Positions 33,702-42,328 of a stretch of DNA of 64,000 bases are shown here, piece after piece. Source of the DNA: Spirosoma sp. SC4-14 (lineage in GTDB: Bacteria > Bacteroidota > Bacteroidia > Cytophagales > Spirosomataceae); assembly GCF_037201965.1 (NCBI RefSeq), contig NZ_CP147518.1, forward strand, positions 6,379,001 to 6,443,000. The letters run 5' to 3'. The notes under the pieces were generated by a model. The model made no database searches. It saw only the letters and a program-made list of their open reading frames with translations, and had not been told where the DNA came from. The position numbers and the translations under genes were made by a program. Numbering within the stretch: the stretch's first letter is position 1; every line of letters starts with the position of its first letter.

Positions 33702-34508
33702 ATGCCTCAACAATTTCACCGCCAGTCCCGTCCTCGTCCGCAGTTTCGCCCCCAGCCCGACGAGATGGTGTTCGGCATTCAGTCTGTTATTGAAACGCTT
33801 CGGTCCGACCAGCAGATTGACAAATTATACATGGAGAAGGGGTTAAGTCATCCCGAAATCCAGAATCTGGCTTTTCAAAACCGCGTAACCATTCAGCGGG
33901 TTCCGGTCGAAAAACTTGACCGCCTGACGCGTAAAAACCACCAGGGTGTGGTTTGTCTGGTAGCGCAGGTCCAATACGTTAAGCTCTCCAATGTAGTTGC
34001 CGATGTATATGAGCGAGGAGAAACGCCATTCTTTCTGATTCTCGATCGCATCACCGATGTTCGAAACTTTGGCGCTATTGCCCGCACCGCCGAATGTACG
34101 GGTGTTCAGTGCATTGTTATTCCGGGCCGTGGTGCGGCTGCCATTAACTCCGACGCCATGAAAACATCGTCGGGAGCCCTGAACCACATTTCTGTCTGTC
34201 GCGAACCTGATCTTACTGAAACCATAAAATACTTGCAGGAATCGGGTATTTCGGTGGTTGCCTGTACTGAAAAATCGAGTCGGGATCTCTACGAGCGTAA
34301 CACCGATCTGACGGGGCCAATTGCGGTAATCATGGGGTCGGAAGAAGACGGTATTTCGCCCGAGTTGCTCCGCATGGCCGATAATCACGTAAAAATTCCG
34401 CTATTAGGTGTTGTCGGCTCGCTCAACGTATCGGTAGCAACTGGTGTAGTATTGTATGAAGCCGTTCGGCAGCGAAGTCTGGTTGCGAACGCCAATCAAC
34501 CGGACTAA
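33702..34508 (+). CDS. rlmB: 23S rRNA (guanosine-2'-O-)-methyltransferase, TrmH/RlmB family
   Basis: 268 residues. The Gln/Arg/Pro-rich start is followed by the substrate-binding L30e-like domain (FGIQSVIETL..., KNHQGVVCLV) at about 20-100. The SPOUT catalytic domain has motif 1 DVRNFGAIARTAECTGV (Asn and Arg for 2'-O transfer), motif 2 IAVIMGSEEDGIS and motif 3 IPLLGVVGSLNVSVATGVVLYE that makes the trefoil knot. RlmB methylates G2251 in the peptidyl-transferase loop of 23S rRNA; the symbol is by family similarity. It ends at 34508 and is followed by a terminator hairpin. Confidence 0.93.
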   Translation: MPQQFHRQSRPRPQFRPQPDEMVFGIQSVIETLRSDQQIDKLYMEKGLSHPEIQNLAFQNRVTIQRVPVEKLDRLTRKNHQGVVCLVAQVQYVKLSNVVADVYERGETPFFLILDRITDVRNFGAIARTAECTGVQCIVIPGRGAAAINSDAMKTSSGALNHISVCREPDLTETIKYLQESGISVVACTEKSSRDLYERNTDLTGPIAVIMGSEEDGISPELLRMADNHVKIPLLGVVGSLNVSVATGVVLYEAVRQRSLVANANQPD

Positions 34509-34522
34509 CTTGGGCAAATCTA

Positions 34523-34572
34523 AAAACGGACCTCAGTGACGGACCATCAAATTCGTCATTGAGGTCCGTTTT
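34523..34572 (+). terminator. rlmB terminator
   Basis: A stem aaaacggacctca / tgaggtccgtttt (34523-34572, outer 13 bp perfect plus gacg/cgtc) around a short loop, 15 bases after the rlmB stop, flanked by A and T runs. Typical intrinsic terminator. Confidence 0.8.
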
Positions 34573-34792
34573 GCCGAAACGGAGATAATTCACGAACCGC
34601 GTCGGTGCAATCGTTTACCTAAAGTAGTACATACAGCCGTCTCAAAAAAGACTCTATGCATTATAGACATGCTTATTGCTGTAATGTCGGCAATGCTAAA
34701 TTTAGTTAATTAACTGAAATATAAAGACTTACCCACCATAAGCGGTTAAGTTTTAAGATGCCTTTATAGTAATTTCTTAACTAGGCTATTTT

Positions 34793-35566
34793 TTAAATTG
34801 TGGGTAAAGCACCACCGTCTACTGAATAATTAGTACCGGTAATATACTTTGCCTCCGATGATACCAAAAAGGCTACAAGGTTAGCAATTTCTTCAGGCTC
34901 TGCCATCCTCCCTACCGGAACTCCTACTTTGTGCATGACAGCTTGAAAAGCTTCATCAACGGTACTATTTGACGACTTCGCTATAGTTTCAATGAAATCC
35001 AGCATTAACGGTGTTTTGACTACACCCGGTGAAACTACATTTACACGTATGCCTTTTGGGCCTAATTCATTCGCTAATGCTTTGCTATAAGCATTTAAGG
35101 CTGCTTTTGCTGAAGAATAAGACATGGTCATCTCCCAAATCGGCTGTTTTGAGGCACCCGTAGAAATATTGATGATTACACCTCTTTTTTGTTTAATCAT
35201 GGCAGGCACTAGTGATTTATTAATGCGGGTTACCGACAAAAAATTTAATTGCCAGTCATTATACCAATGTTCGTCCGAAAGGGTTTCGAAACCACCACCC
35301 GGACTCAAGTTAGCGCCTGCGTTATTAACGATACTATCTATTCTTCCATATTTTCCCAGAATTTCCTTAGCAATAGCTTCTGCGTTTTTAGGTTGAGTGA
35401 GGTCAGCTGCGATGAAGTGATGTCCGTTTGGATTTTCTTCAGGTGCAGTTCGTGCAGTGACCACTACTTGAGCACCTCTACTACTTAATTTATCGGCAAT
35501 GGCCTTGCCAATGCCTTTTGTTCCTCCTGTTACTAAAGCAACCTGACCTTTTAATGTTGTATCCAT
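34793..35566 (-). CDS. SDR-family short-chain dehydrogenase/reductase
   Basis: 257 residues from the ATG at 35566. The Rossmann motif TGGTKGIG is at 13-20 (NAD(P)-binding), followed by NNAGAN, the INISTGAS motif with the catalytic Ser and YSSAKAAL with catalytic Tyr-x-x-x-Lys. The end SVDGGALPT is typical for the classical family. It oxidises or reduces an alcohol or carbonyl; the substrate is unknown. It is divergent from an HxlR regulator, a common arrangement in which HxlR controls an oxidoreductase. The AT-richer composition and flanking inverted repeats suggest acquisition. Confidence 0.9.
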   Translation of the reverse strand: MDTTLKGQVALVTGGTKGIGKAIADKLSSRGAQVVVTARTAPEENPNGHHFIAADLTQPKNAEAIAKEILGKYGRIDSIVNNAGANLSPGGGFETLSDEHWYNDWQLNFLSVTRINKSLVPAMIKQKRGVIINISTGASKQPIWEMTMSYSSAKAALNAYSKALANELGPKGIRVNVVSPGVVKTPLMLDFIETIAKSSNSTVDEAFQAVMHKVGVPVGRMAEPEEIANLVAFLVSSEAKYITGTNYSVDGGALPTI

Positions 35567-35590
35567 TGTGTTGATCAAAAATGAGTTGCA

Positions 35591-35622
35591 AAGTAAAATT
35601 CAATACTTTACTTTTGAAAGTA
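35591..35622. promoter_or_regulatory. Probable HxlR operator
   Basis: TACTTTTGAAAGTA (35609-35622) is a palindrome with two central mismatches, TACTTT-TG-AAAGTA. Next to it AAGTA (35591-35595) and TACTT (35604-35608) form a second dyad. They lie in the 113-base divergent region between the SDR and HxlR starts and look like a binding site for the HxlR dimer. The binding itself is inferred. Confidence 0.55.
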
Positions 35623-35679
35623 GTAACACTTTTGTACAGTAATAACAGAAAGTAAAGTCTTAAACAAAGTCAACTAGTT

Positions 35680-36006
35680 ATGGCTGATAAAAACTATAAA
35701 AAAAATGATGAACGATGTGCACTTCAGGAAATTTTGGGTGTAATCGGGGGAAAATGGTCTATGTCGATTATCTATGCTTTGTTCACTGGCAAGAAGCGCT
35801 TCAGCGAATTAGAGCGACTTGTGCCCAACATTAATACCCGAATGTTGGTCAAGGAATTGAAGAATATGGAAACAAATGGGATTGTCACTAGAAAGGTTTT
35901 TGCCACCGTTCCGCCTACTGTAGAATATACTTTGACTACGAAAGGTGAAAAATTAGAGCCAATCATTAATGAATTATATAAGTGGGGACTTGAATACGTT
36001 GGCTGA
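35680..36006 (+). CDS. HxlR-family transcriptional regulator
   Basis: 108 residues, a winged helix protein of the usual family size. The N-terminal Cys12 sits in DERCALQEILGVIGGKWSMSIIYAL, the HxlR signature that senses aldehydes or oxidants in some relatives. The recognition region follows (RFSELERLVPNINTRMLVKELKNM) and the wing VPPTVEYTLTTKG. It probably represses or activates the divergent SDR gene through the palindrome at 35609. The stop lies 100 bases before the right inverted repeat of the cassette. Confidence 0.92.
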   Translation: MADKNYKKNDERCALQEILGVIGGKWSMSIIYALFTGKKRFSELERLVPNINTRMLVKELKNMETNGIVTRKVFATVPPTVEYTLTTKGEKLEPIINELYKWGLEYVG

Positions 36007-36267
36007 CAATTTTATAACTGTCCTATTCCTATTTATTAACCGTTTCATAAAACACCCCATTTCAGAAGCAGATGAATGAAATTACCTTCGTCTCATTCAG
36101 GAGCGTTTTTCGAGACGGCTAAGCTGACATTCCTTGCCCGCCAAGGTCGTGACCCACACAATAAAACGATTTTATGTCAACTGCTGACAAAAATGCCGGG
36201 CCAGGGTTTTCCTGGCTTACGATAAACGGCTCTTTTGAAAAAACACGTTGGTATCCATCGGGCCACG

Positions 36268-36972
36268 CTATAATCCCAGCTTGCTTAAAAACGATTCCCG
36301 ATACGTGTCGGCAATGGGGATTTCCTGTTGCTGGATAAAGACCCGGTTTCCCTCAATGTGATGGATCATCGATTTATTAACCAGGAAGGATCGATGAACC
36401 CGGATAAATGGATCAGCGGGTAATAAGGCCATCAAGGCCGAGAAAGCTAGTTTGGGTAAAAAGGTGGATGTTACCGTAACTACTTTCGTATAGTTACCCT
36501 GCGCTTCAATATACAGACAGTCCTCATGCGCTATCCGGTAAATCTTGCCATCTGCCTTGATAAAAAAATAGGCTTGTTGAGCTAGCGTCTGGTTTTCAGA
36601 AATGGGTTTTGGGCCTTCCTGAAGTCTCTCCTTCGCCTTATCTACGGCTACAATAAAACGCTCCAGCGAAAAGGGTTTGAGTAGATAATCACAGGCGGCC
36701 AGATCAAACGCCGTAACGGCATACTCTTCATAAGCCGTGGTAAAGATTACCTGAGGTGGCTGTTTCAAGGTATTGACAAAGCTGATCCCGTTCAGGACAG
36801 GCATATGAATGTCCAGAAAGATCAGATCGATCAATTGGTGGGCTAAAATTGCTTTGGCTTCCAGCGCCTGACCGCATTCAGCAACAATGTGTAGCTCCGG
36901 CAGATGATTACAATAGTTGCGAATGATGGTTCTGGCAACGGGTTCATCATCGACGATCAGGCACTTGATCAT
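36268..36972 (-). CDS. LytTR-family response regulator
   Basis: 234 residues. Receiver domain with acidic pair in VDDEP, phospho-acceptor Asp in LIFLDIHMPVLNG and Lys in DYLLKPFSLERF. The LytTR DNA-binding domain follows (FFIKADGKIYRIAHEDCLYIEAQGNYTK, with FIRVHRSFLVNKSMI). Its start overlaps the end of the upstream LytS-type kinase gene by 26 bases, so the two are coupled. The pair is divergent from a TonB receptor gene, a likely target (inference). A weak hairpin at 36200-36216 lies downstream on the minus strand. Confidence 0.95.
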   Translation of the reverse strand: MIKCLIVDDEPVARTIIRNYCNHLPELHIVAECGQALEAKAILAHQLIDLIFLDIHMPVLNGISFVNTLKQPPQVIFTTAYEEYAVTAFDLAACDYLLKPFSLERFIVAVDKAKERLQEGPKPISENQTLAQQAYFFIKADGKIYRIAHEDCLYIEAQGNYTKVVTVTSTFLPKLAFSALMALLPADPFIRVHRSFLVNKSMIHHIEGNRVFIQQQEIPIADTYRESFLSKLGL

Positions 36973-38014
36973 GGTGTTTGTGTTTTAGTTTTAGCCGCAA
37001 CTTAATCCTATATACATCATTCATAGCTTCCTGTTTCAGTTCATAATCTGGTCCGTACAAGAGCTCAAGCCGCCTAATTGTATTCGCTAGTCCAATACCT
37101 GAGCTTTCGTCCAGGAGTCGATCGCTTTGGGCTTCAGCTTGATACGAATTGCTCACAACAAAACAGATAAAGGTATCGGAAATGTGTAGCGAGATCGTTA
37201 CCTGAATTTGTGGCACCAACGTGTTTTTGGCATGCTTAAATGCATTTTCAACAAACACGATCAGGACCATTGGGGCAATCTGAATCGTTGGCGCAATCGC
37301 TGGTTCAATATCCATTTGGAGCACAAGTCGGTCGCTGATCCGAATTTGCTCAAAGTCAATGTAATTTCGAATATAATCTACCTCCTCCCGCAAGGGGACG
37401 AATGGTTTTTTCGCGCTGTACACCGAATACCGTAAGAGGTTGGATAGCTTTAACAGTAAGGCCGGTATCCGTTCATGCTCCTCGATCGAAATGCCGTATA
37501 GATTATTGAGCACATTGAACAAAAAATGCGGGCTTAACTGCGCTTGCAGTACATTAAACTCGCTTTGCTTTTGCTCGGCTTTGATCTGGGCTTCCTGCAC
37601 TTCCTTTTGGACCGTCGCCCGGATCAGTTTCAAAAACATACCCATAATCAGACCAATCAGGAAAAAGGGCATCATGGCAATGCCGAGTTCCCACAATTCC
37701 GCAAATGGATGATTGAATACATACCGGACCACTAACCACTTGAGTGTAAGTAATCCAAGGCTCGCCAGCAATGTATAGCTGATGAAATAAACCAGCTTCT
37801 GACCCAGATACCACCGACCAAACAGCCAGCGTCCTGTATAAATACTAAGCAGGAAGAATAGACAATCAATAGCGGTCGACCAGTCATTCTCAAATCGATA
37901 CCCCTGTAGAGCCAGCAAATATGCCCCTATTCCTAAACCAGCCAGAACACTGATTGAGAAAATGAGGTGCAAGGTCAGCTTGTTTCCGCTGATGAGCTGC
38001 TGAACAGTTTTCAT
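36947..38014 (-). CDS. LytS-type sensor histidine kinase, four membrane helices
   Basis: 355 residues. Four hydrophobic segments occupy about residues 14-33, 46-66, 72-98 and 105-130, a simple membrane sensor. A coiled coil leads to QLSPHFLFNVLNNLYGISI near residue 158 (phosphoacceptor His in SPHFLFN), then VPLREEVDYIRNYIDFEQIR and the N-box VLIVFVENAFKHAK. The G-box region SGIGLANTIRRLELLYG closes the ATPase domain. It probably phosphorylates the LytTR regulator encoded right downstream. The start is 210 bases from the divergent TonB receptor start. Confidence 0.93.
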   Translation of the reverse strand: MKTVQQLISGNKLTLHLIFSISVLAGLGIGAYLLALQGYRFENDWSTAIDCLFFLLSIYTGRWLFGRWYLGQKLVYFISYTLLASLGLLTLKWLVVRYVFNHPFAELWELGIAMMPFFLIGLIMGMFLKLIRATVQKEVQEAQIKAEQKQSEFNVLQAQLSPHFLFNVLNNLYGISIEEHERIPALLLKLSNLLRYSVYSAKKPFVPLREEVDYIRNYIDFEQIRISDRLVLQMDIEPAIAPTIQIAPMVLIVFVENAFKHAKNTLVPQIQVTISLHISDTFICFVVSNSYQAEAQSDRLLDESSGIGLANTIRRLELLYGPDYELKQEAMNDVYRIKLRLKLKHKHHDQVPDRR

Positions 38015-38224
38015 GGATCAAAGATCGATGAATCGGATTATCAAAAAAGTTCAGGGGACCACTCTGCCCGTTTGGGGGATGAACAGCGACAAAGTAGTGT
38101 CGAAGCGGCTTATATACGGAAAAAACCATTCCAAATTCCACTTTCTGCTATCCATCCCCAATTCTTGAGGTCATCCAGCGGTTCGTCGAGGTTTGAGCGG
38201 AATTTTCACGAACACGCTAGCCTT

Positions 38225-40678
38225 ATGAACCGCTTTTTTTGGTTGTTGCTACTCTTCATACAAGTAATCTCTCCTACGCCGAGTTACGCTCAATTGGCTC
38301 TCGGAAAGATTAGTGGAATTATCCGCGATGCGCAAAATAGAGCACTTCGCGGAGCTACCATCCTCCTTCAACCTAAGCAGGATTCTTCGTCAACGAAAGC
38401 TGTTCTCTCCGATACTGACGGCGCGTTTAGCTTTAAGAATCTGCTACCGGGCGACTATGTGCTACGCTGTTCCTACGTTGGTTTTCAGCTTTATCAAAGT
38501 GGCATGCTTTCTATTACAGCATCTCAGCCAACCCTGCGTCTGCCCATTATTGTGCTTCAATCTTCCGCTCCAAAAGCCTTAAACGAGGTGGTTGTCACGG
38601 CTAAAAAGCCTTTAATTGAACAGAAGATAGATCGGCTTGTTGTCAACGTAGATGCGATGCTTACCGCAGCGGGCAGTCATGCGCTGGATGTATTAGCGAA
38701 AAGTCCTGGTGTGATGATTGGCTCGAATGACGATATCAGTTTGAATGGCAAACGGAATGTACTGGTGCTGATCGATGATCGACCGACCTATATGTCGGCG
38801 CAGGATCTGGCTAACTACTTGCGATCCTTGCCGGGCGGCTTGCTGGACAAGGTCGAACTAATCAGTAATCCTCCCGCACGGTATGATGCCGCTGGGGGAG
38901 CTATCATCAATATTGTCCTGAAAAAAAACCGGGCTGCTGGATTCAATGGGAGTCTCAATCTGGGGTATAACCAAGGCGTGTACGGGCGGCATAACCACGC
39001 CATCCAGTTGAATTACCGTACGAAACGATTTAATCTCTTTACCAACAGCAGCTACAGCCTTGATCGGAATTTCAGCGACGAAACCTATAGCCGCTATTTT
39101 TATTCGGACGCTGGACCGCTTCAGTCGACCATCCAGCAAACCAGCCGTTCCACCTATACCTCAAACGGCTGGAACGGTCGGATCGGTATGGATTATTTTG
39201 CATCGCCTAAAACCACTGTCGGCATCCTGTTTTCGGGCTCTACTCGGCCAAGAACTGACCGACTTGATTACACCAGTGACCAATCCGATGGCTTGATGCA
39301 ACTGGATTCGATCGCGAGAGGGTATACCGATGGCCGCTACCAGTCTACCAATACCGGAATCAATGTGAACCTGACTCATAAAGTTGACAGTACGGGTCAA
39401 CTCTTGACCGCCAATGTAGACTACTTGACATTTCAGAATAATACGACCCAAATTTCACCCATTGACACCTATAGACCAGATGGTCAGTTGATCAGCACGC
39501 AAAGTCGGCTCTTTATGATTCCCTCGACAGTTCGGATTTACGCGGGTAAACTGGATTATACGCGCCCTCTGGCCCATAAAGCCGAATTTAGCGCGGGCCT
39601 AAAATCAAGCTATGTGCTTACAGATACGGAATCGGATTGGTTTAATCAGACGGACAATGGTCTCAGGCAGGATTACGGAAAAAGTAATCATTTTCGATAC
39701 GCTGAAAATATTACTGCCGCCTATATTAACCTGAAAAAGGAGTGGGCACGCTGGAGTGTACAAAGTGGCCTGCGTCTGGAAAATACGCAATCAATCGGGC
39801 ATCAACTCGCCAATCCGACTACGGTGGATTCTACATTTCACCGCAACTATACCTGGTTGTTTCCGTCGCTGTATCTGTCCTATAAACTTGATAAAGCTGG
39901 CAATAACACGCTCGTCATGAGCTACAGTAAACGGATTCGTCGGCCCGGTTATCAGCAGCTAAACCCCTTTCTGTTTTTTCGGGATCGGTATTCGTATTCA
40001 GGGGGTAATCCGAACCTGATTTCTGGCTCTGGCCAGTCGATTGATCTTCGCTATACCTACAAGCATCATCTGGGCGTGACGTTAACCTACAGCTGGGATA
40101 AAGATGGCATCCAACCCATTACGAAAGTTGCTGGTGAGCAGTTCATTACTCGATTCCAGAACTTTAGTCAGAGTCGATCCATCGGCATCATCCCGAACGT
40201 ATCGATTTCGCCCACCCTCTGGTGGACGTGCAACATCAACGCCGTTTTGTTAGCCATCCAGAATCAGGGCCATGCTAATGGCGTATCCATTGACCAATCC
40301 ACGAACCTTCACGAAGTCGAAACGGTCAATCAATTTACGTTGGGCAAAACCTGGAGTGCCGAATTGACTGGCTTTTTCCCCGGTCGTCAATTCTTTGCCC
40401 AATCCCAAAGTGGTTCGATTTACAACATTAGTGTGGGTCTTCAGAAAACCATTATCCAGGGGCAGGGAACGATGCGTTTGAATATAAATGACCTCTTTTA
40501 TACGATGATCGTGCATGGCCAAACCGTCGCCCTGAATCAGGTTTCAGCGTTCTATACCCGGCAAAGTGATACGCGCCGTGTAGGACTCTCGTTCACTTAC
40601 CGTTTCGGCAAAGAGGCAAACGCCCGGAAACGAAATACTGTAGGTAGTGCCGAAGATGAGAAATTGCGGACGAATTAA
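38225..40678 (+). CDS. TonB-dependent receptor / outer-membrane barrel protein (OMP_b-brl type)
   Basis: 817 residues from the ATG at 38225; this start gives a signal peptide (MNRFFWLLLLFIQVISPTPS, cleaved near AQ). A carboxypeptidase-regulatory domain spans about 30-110 (ISGIIRDAQNRALRGATILL), a plug domain about 125-225 (VVTAKKPLIEQKIDRLVVNVD, SPGVMIGSNDDISLNGKRNVLVLIDDRP), and the remainder is a barrel ending SFTYRFGKEAN. It resembles the receptor at 57032 along the whole length, so the two are paralogues. Ligand unknown. The divergent LytTR/LytS pair suggests regulation by that system. Confidence 0.92.
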   Translation: MNRFFWLLLLFIQVISPTPSYAQLALGKISGIIRDAQNRALRGATILLQPKQDSSSTKAVLSDTDGAFSFKNLLPGDYVLRCSYVGFQLYQSGMLSITASQPTLRLPIIVLQSSAPKALNEVVVTAKKPLIEQKIDRLVVNVDAMLTAAGSHALDVLAKSPGVMIGSNDDISLNGKRNVLVLIDDRPTYMSAQDLANYLRSLPGGLLDKVELISNPPARYDAAGGAIINIVLKKNRAAGFNGSLNLGYNQGVYGRHNHAIQLNYRTKRFNLFTNSSYSLDRNFSDETYSRYFYSDAGPLQSTIQQTSRSTYTSNGWNGRIGMDYFASPKTTVGILFSGSTRPRTDRLDYTSDQSDGLMQLDSIARGYTDGRYQSTNTGINVNLTHKVDSTGQLLTANVDYLTFQNNTTQISPIDTYRPDGQLISTQSRLFMIPSTVRIYAGKLDYTRPLAHKAEFSAGLKSSYVLTDTESDWFNQTDNGLRQDYGKSNHFRYAENITAAYINLKKEWARWSVQSGLRLENTQSIGHQLANPTTVDSTFHRNYTWLFPSLYLSYKLDKAGNNTLVMSYSKRIRRPGYQQLNPFLFFRDRYSYSGGNPNLISGSGQSIDLRYTYKHHLGVTLTYSWDKDGIQPITKVAGEQFITRFQNFSQSRSIGIIPNVSISPTLWWTCNINAVLLAIQNQGHANGVSIDQSTNLHEVETVNQFTLGKTWSAELTGFFPGRQFFAQSQSGSIYNISVGLQKTIIQGQGTMRLNINDLFYTMIVHGQTVALNQVSAFYTRQSDTRRVGLSFTYRFGKEANARKRNTVGSAEDEKLRTN

Positions 40679-40941
40679 ATGACTTGACTTGATACTTTCT
40701 CAGTTTATCCCTCGCTGGTTGATAGTCTTTTTAAACGCCCGATTCTTAAGATAAGGACACTTAATGCCGTGACAAATTCTTTCGCAATAAGATAAAGTCT
40801 TATAAAGTTATCTCACGAATCAAACTCAAAATCTCACATTTTAATTGAGTTTGTGAGGCCGATTTTGCTTCCAAATGACGAATTTAATAGTCCACCACTG
40901 GGTCTTTCTTTCTAGGTTCACCTGAATTTCAATCTAATTTT

Positions 40942-40994
40942 CTATCAAACAAAATGCCCTTCTTCTCATTGAGGAAGGGCATTTTGTTTGATAG
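40942..40994. terminator. Bidirectional terminator between receptor and cytochrome genes
   Basis: A perfect 21-bp stem (40942-40962 and 40974-40994, core caaaatgcccttc) with an 11-base loop in the 329-base gap between the convergent genes. A/T-rich sides on both arms suit bidirectional termination. The remainder of the gap shows no further features. Confidence 0.85.
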
Positions 40995-41007
40995 GCACTA
41001 AATGCAC

Positions 41008-41415
41008 CTACGACTTTTTGGTAGTCTTTTTTGTTGTCGATTTTTTAGTTGTAGTCTTTTTTGTTGTCGATTTTTTAGCACCCCCGTCGAGCGAATTAAT
41101 CCACTTAGCCAGTTTAAGAGCATCTTCCTTCGGCACCTGCTTCATAGGAGCCATTGGAGGATAACCCGGCCAGTGAGCTGGATTAGGGTTGTAAATCAGG
41201 TTTACGATTTCCTCGTCAGAATAATTCTTCTTAGCCACATCTGCGTAAGCAGGGCCCACTAGCTTCTGGTTGGGGCGATGGCAAGCAATACACGTGTATT
41301 TGCTCATCAGGGCATTCATGTCCGCAGGAATATCGGATGGAGCCTGAGCATTTACGTCAACTGAAGCCAGGGCTAAAGCAGCCGTAGCAAGGAGAAATCC
41401 AAACGATTTTTTCAT
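41008..41415 (-). CDS. Cytochrome c with lysine-rich C-terminal tail
   Basis: 135 residues from the ATG at 41415; the signal peptide ends near NAQA (residues 22-25), so periplasmic. One haem c site CIACH is at 42-46, with axial Met candidates in YPPMAPM near 85-91. The domain ends near SLDGG, and the last 22 residues are a tail of Lys, Thr and Ser repeats (KKSTTKKTTTKKS...). It resembles small class I cytochromes that shuttle electrons. The tail is encoded by 30-bp tandem DNA repeats and could bind anionic surfaces. Confidence 0.92.
   Translation of the reverse strand: MKKSFGFLLATAALALASVDVNAQAPSDIPADMNALMSKYTCIACHRPNQKLVGPAYADVAKKNYSDEEIVNLIYNPNPAHWPGYPPMAPMKQVPKEDALKLAKWINSLDGGAKKSTTKKTTTKKSTTKKTTKKS
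41021..41079. repeat. 30-bp tandem repeat encoding the cytochrome tail
   Basis: The unit starting gtagtcttttttgttgtcga occurs at 41021-41050 and again at 41051-41079, nearly identical. It lies at the 3' end of the cytochrome gene and encodes its Lys/Thr/Ser repeats, so tail length could vary by slippage. Confidence 0.8.
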
Positions 41416-41476
41416 GAGAATCGGGTAAGCAATAATTGAACAGTTCAAATTAATAACAGGCTATAGGCCAACCCCA

Positions 41477-41507
41477 CAAAATTAGACGGTTCCGGCATAT
41501 AACCCAA
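41477..41507 (-). promoter_or_regulatory. Probable cytochrome promoter
   Basis: On the minus strand TTG (41507-41505), 20 bases, then TAATTTTG (41484-41477), matching -33 TTTG-like and -7 TAnnTTTG. It is 62 bases upstream of the cytochrome ATG. Confidence 0.55.
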
Positions 41508-41547
41508 TTTTGGTTTTGCTTTTCCTACTAAACCAATCGTTAGACAA

Positions 41548-41574
41548 TTGATTCTGAAAAACGTTTAATCTTTG
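41548..41574 (+). promoter_or_regulatory. Probable methyltransferase promoter
   Basis: TTG (41548-41550), 16 bases, then AATCTTTG (41567-41574), one base off TAnnTTTG, 17 bases before the methyltransferase start. Spacing is at the short end of what is usual. Confidence 0.4.
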
Positions 41575-41590
41575 CCAAAACAAAATTCAA

Positions 41591-42328
41591 ATGATGCCCC
41601 TCGACCGCTTCTCTGGCCACGCCAATCTGTATGCCCAATACCGGATCGATTACCCCAACGATCTGTATGATTATGTGCTATCGTTTGTCAACTCCCGACA
41701 GGCGGCCTGGGATTGTGCTACCGGAAACGGTCAGGTAGCCAGTGTGCTGGCCAACTGGTTCGAGCGGGTCGATGCCACCGATATTAGCGAAAAACAGTTG
41801 CTGCTGGCTCCCAAAAAGCCAAACATTGTTTACCAGCCAGGCCCAGCCGAGCAAACACCCTTTGCCAATCAGTCGTTCGATTTGATAACGGTAGCCCAGG
41901 CACTTCACTGGTTCGATGTCGATGCATTTCATGCCGAAGTTCGCCGGGTAGCTAAACCGGGAGCCATAATTGCCGAATGGGGATACGGACTAGTCCAAAT
42001 TGGCGCTGATCTTGATCCGGTTTTAATTGATTTTTACCGAAATTGGATTGGCCCCTACTGGGACCCGCAACGCGCTCACATCGACAACGCGTATGCATCG
42101 CTGCCCTTTCCGTTCAGTAATGCTGCCTATAAAATGTTCAGCATTTACCGACGGTGGTCACTCGACCGTTTTCTGAATTATTTGCGAACATGGTCGGCCG
42201 TTCGTCAGTACATCCACGAAAACGAAGAAGACCCAGTAGCCGACCTTGAGCCCAGGCTCCGACAAACCTGGCCCGACGAGCGCGACATCCAATTTCCCGT
42301 GTTTTTACGAATCGGACGGGTAGGTTAA
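41591..42328 (+). CDS. Class I SAM-dependent methyltransferase
   Basis: 245 residues. Motif I WDCATGNGQVASVLA (SAM binding), the acidic strand-2 residue in VDATDISEKQLLLA, motif II SFDLITVAQALHWFD and motif III RVAKPGAIIAEWGYG. It belongs to the Methyltransf_11 group related to yeast trans-aconitate-type methyltransferases (FSGHANLYAQYRIDYP at the start is typical). The substrate is unknown. The ATG at 41594 would shorten it by one residue. It converges on the DUF5686 gene across the strong hairpin at 42325. Confidence 0.9.
   Translation: MMPLDRFSGHANLYAQYRIDYPNDLYDYVLSFVNSRQAAWDCATGNGQVASVLANWFERVDATDISEKQLLLAPKKPNIVYQPGPAEQTPFANQSFDLITVAQALHWFDVDAFHAEVRRVAKPGAIIAEWGYGLVQIGADLDPVLIDFYRNWIGPYWDPQRAHIDNAYASLPFPFSNAAYKMFSIYRRWSLDRFLNYLRTWSAVRQYIHENEEDPVADLEPRLRQTWPDERDIQFPVFLRIGRVG

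Larger units (their letters stand above)
34635..36120. mobile_element. Inverted-repeat-bounded cassette carrying an SDR and an HxlR regulator
   Basis: agccgtctcaaaaaa (34635-34649) and tttttcgagacggct (36106-36120) are inverted repeats with 14 of 15 matching, 1486 bp end to end. The ends resemble the GnctGTCTCaAAAA-type termini seen on some Bacteroidota insertion sequences (from memory). Inside are a divergent SDR gene and HxlR regulator; both are AT-richer than rlmB and the LytTR genes on either side. No transposase is present and no target duplication is seen at the ends, so it may be a non-autonomous transposon, an element that has lost its transposase, or chance pairing. Confidence 0.5.

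Noticed and set aside
33843..34388. 181-codon open frame antisense to rlmB
   Set aside because: Shadow of rlmB; no motif.
41021..41079. Considered as a CRISPR-like array
   Set aside because: Only two adjacent copies with no spacers, inside a coding region.
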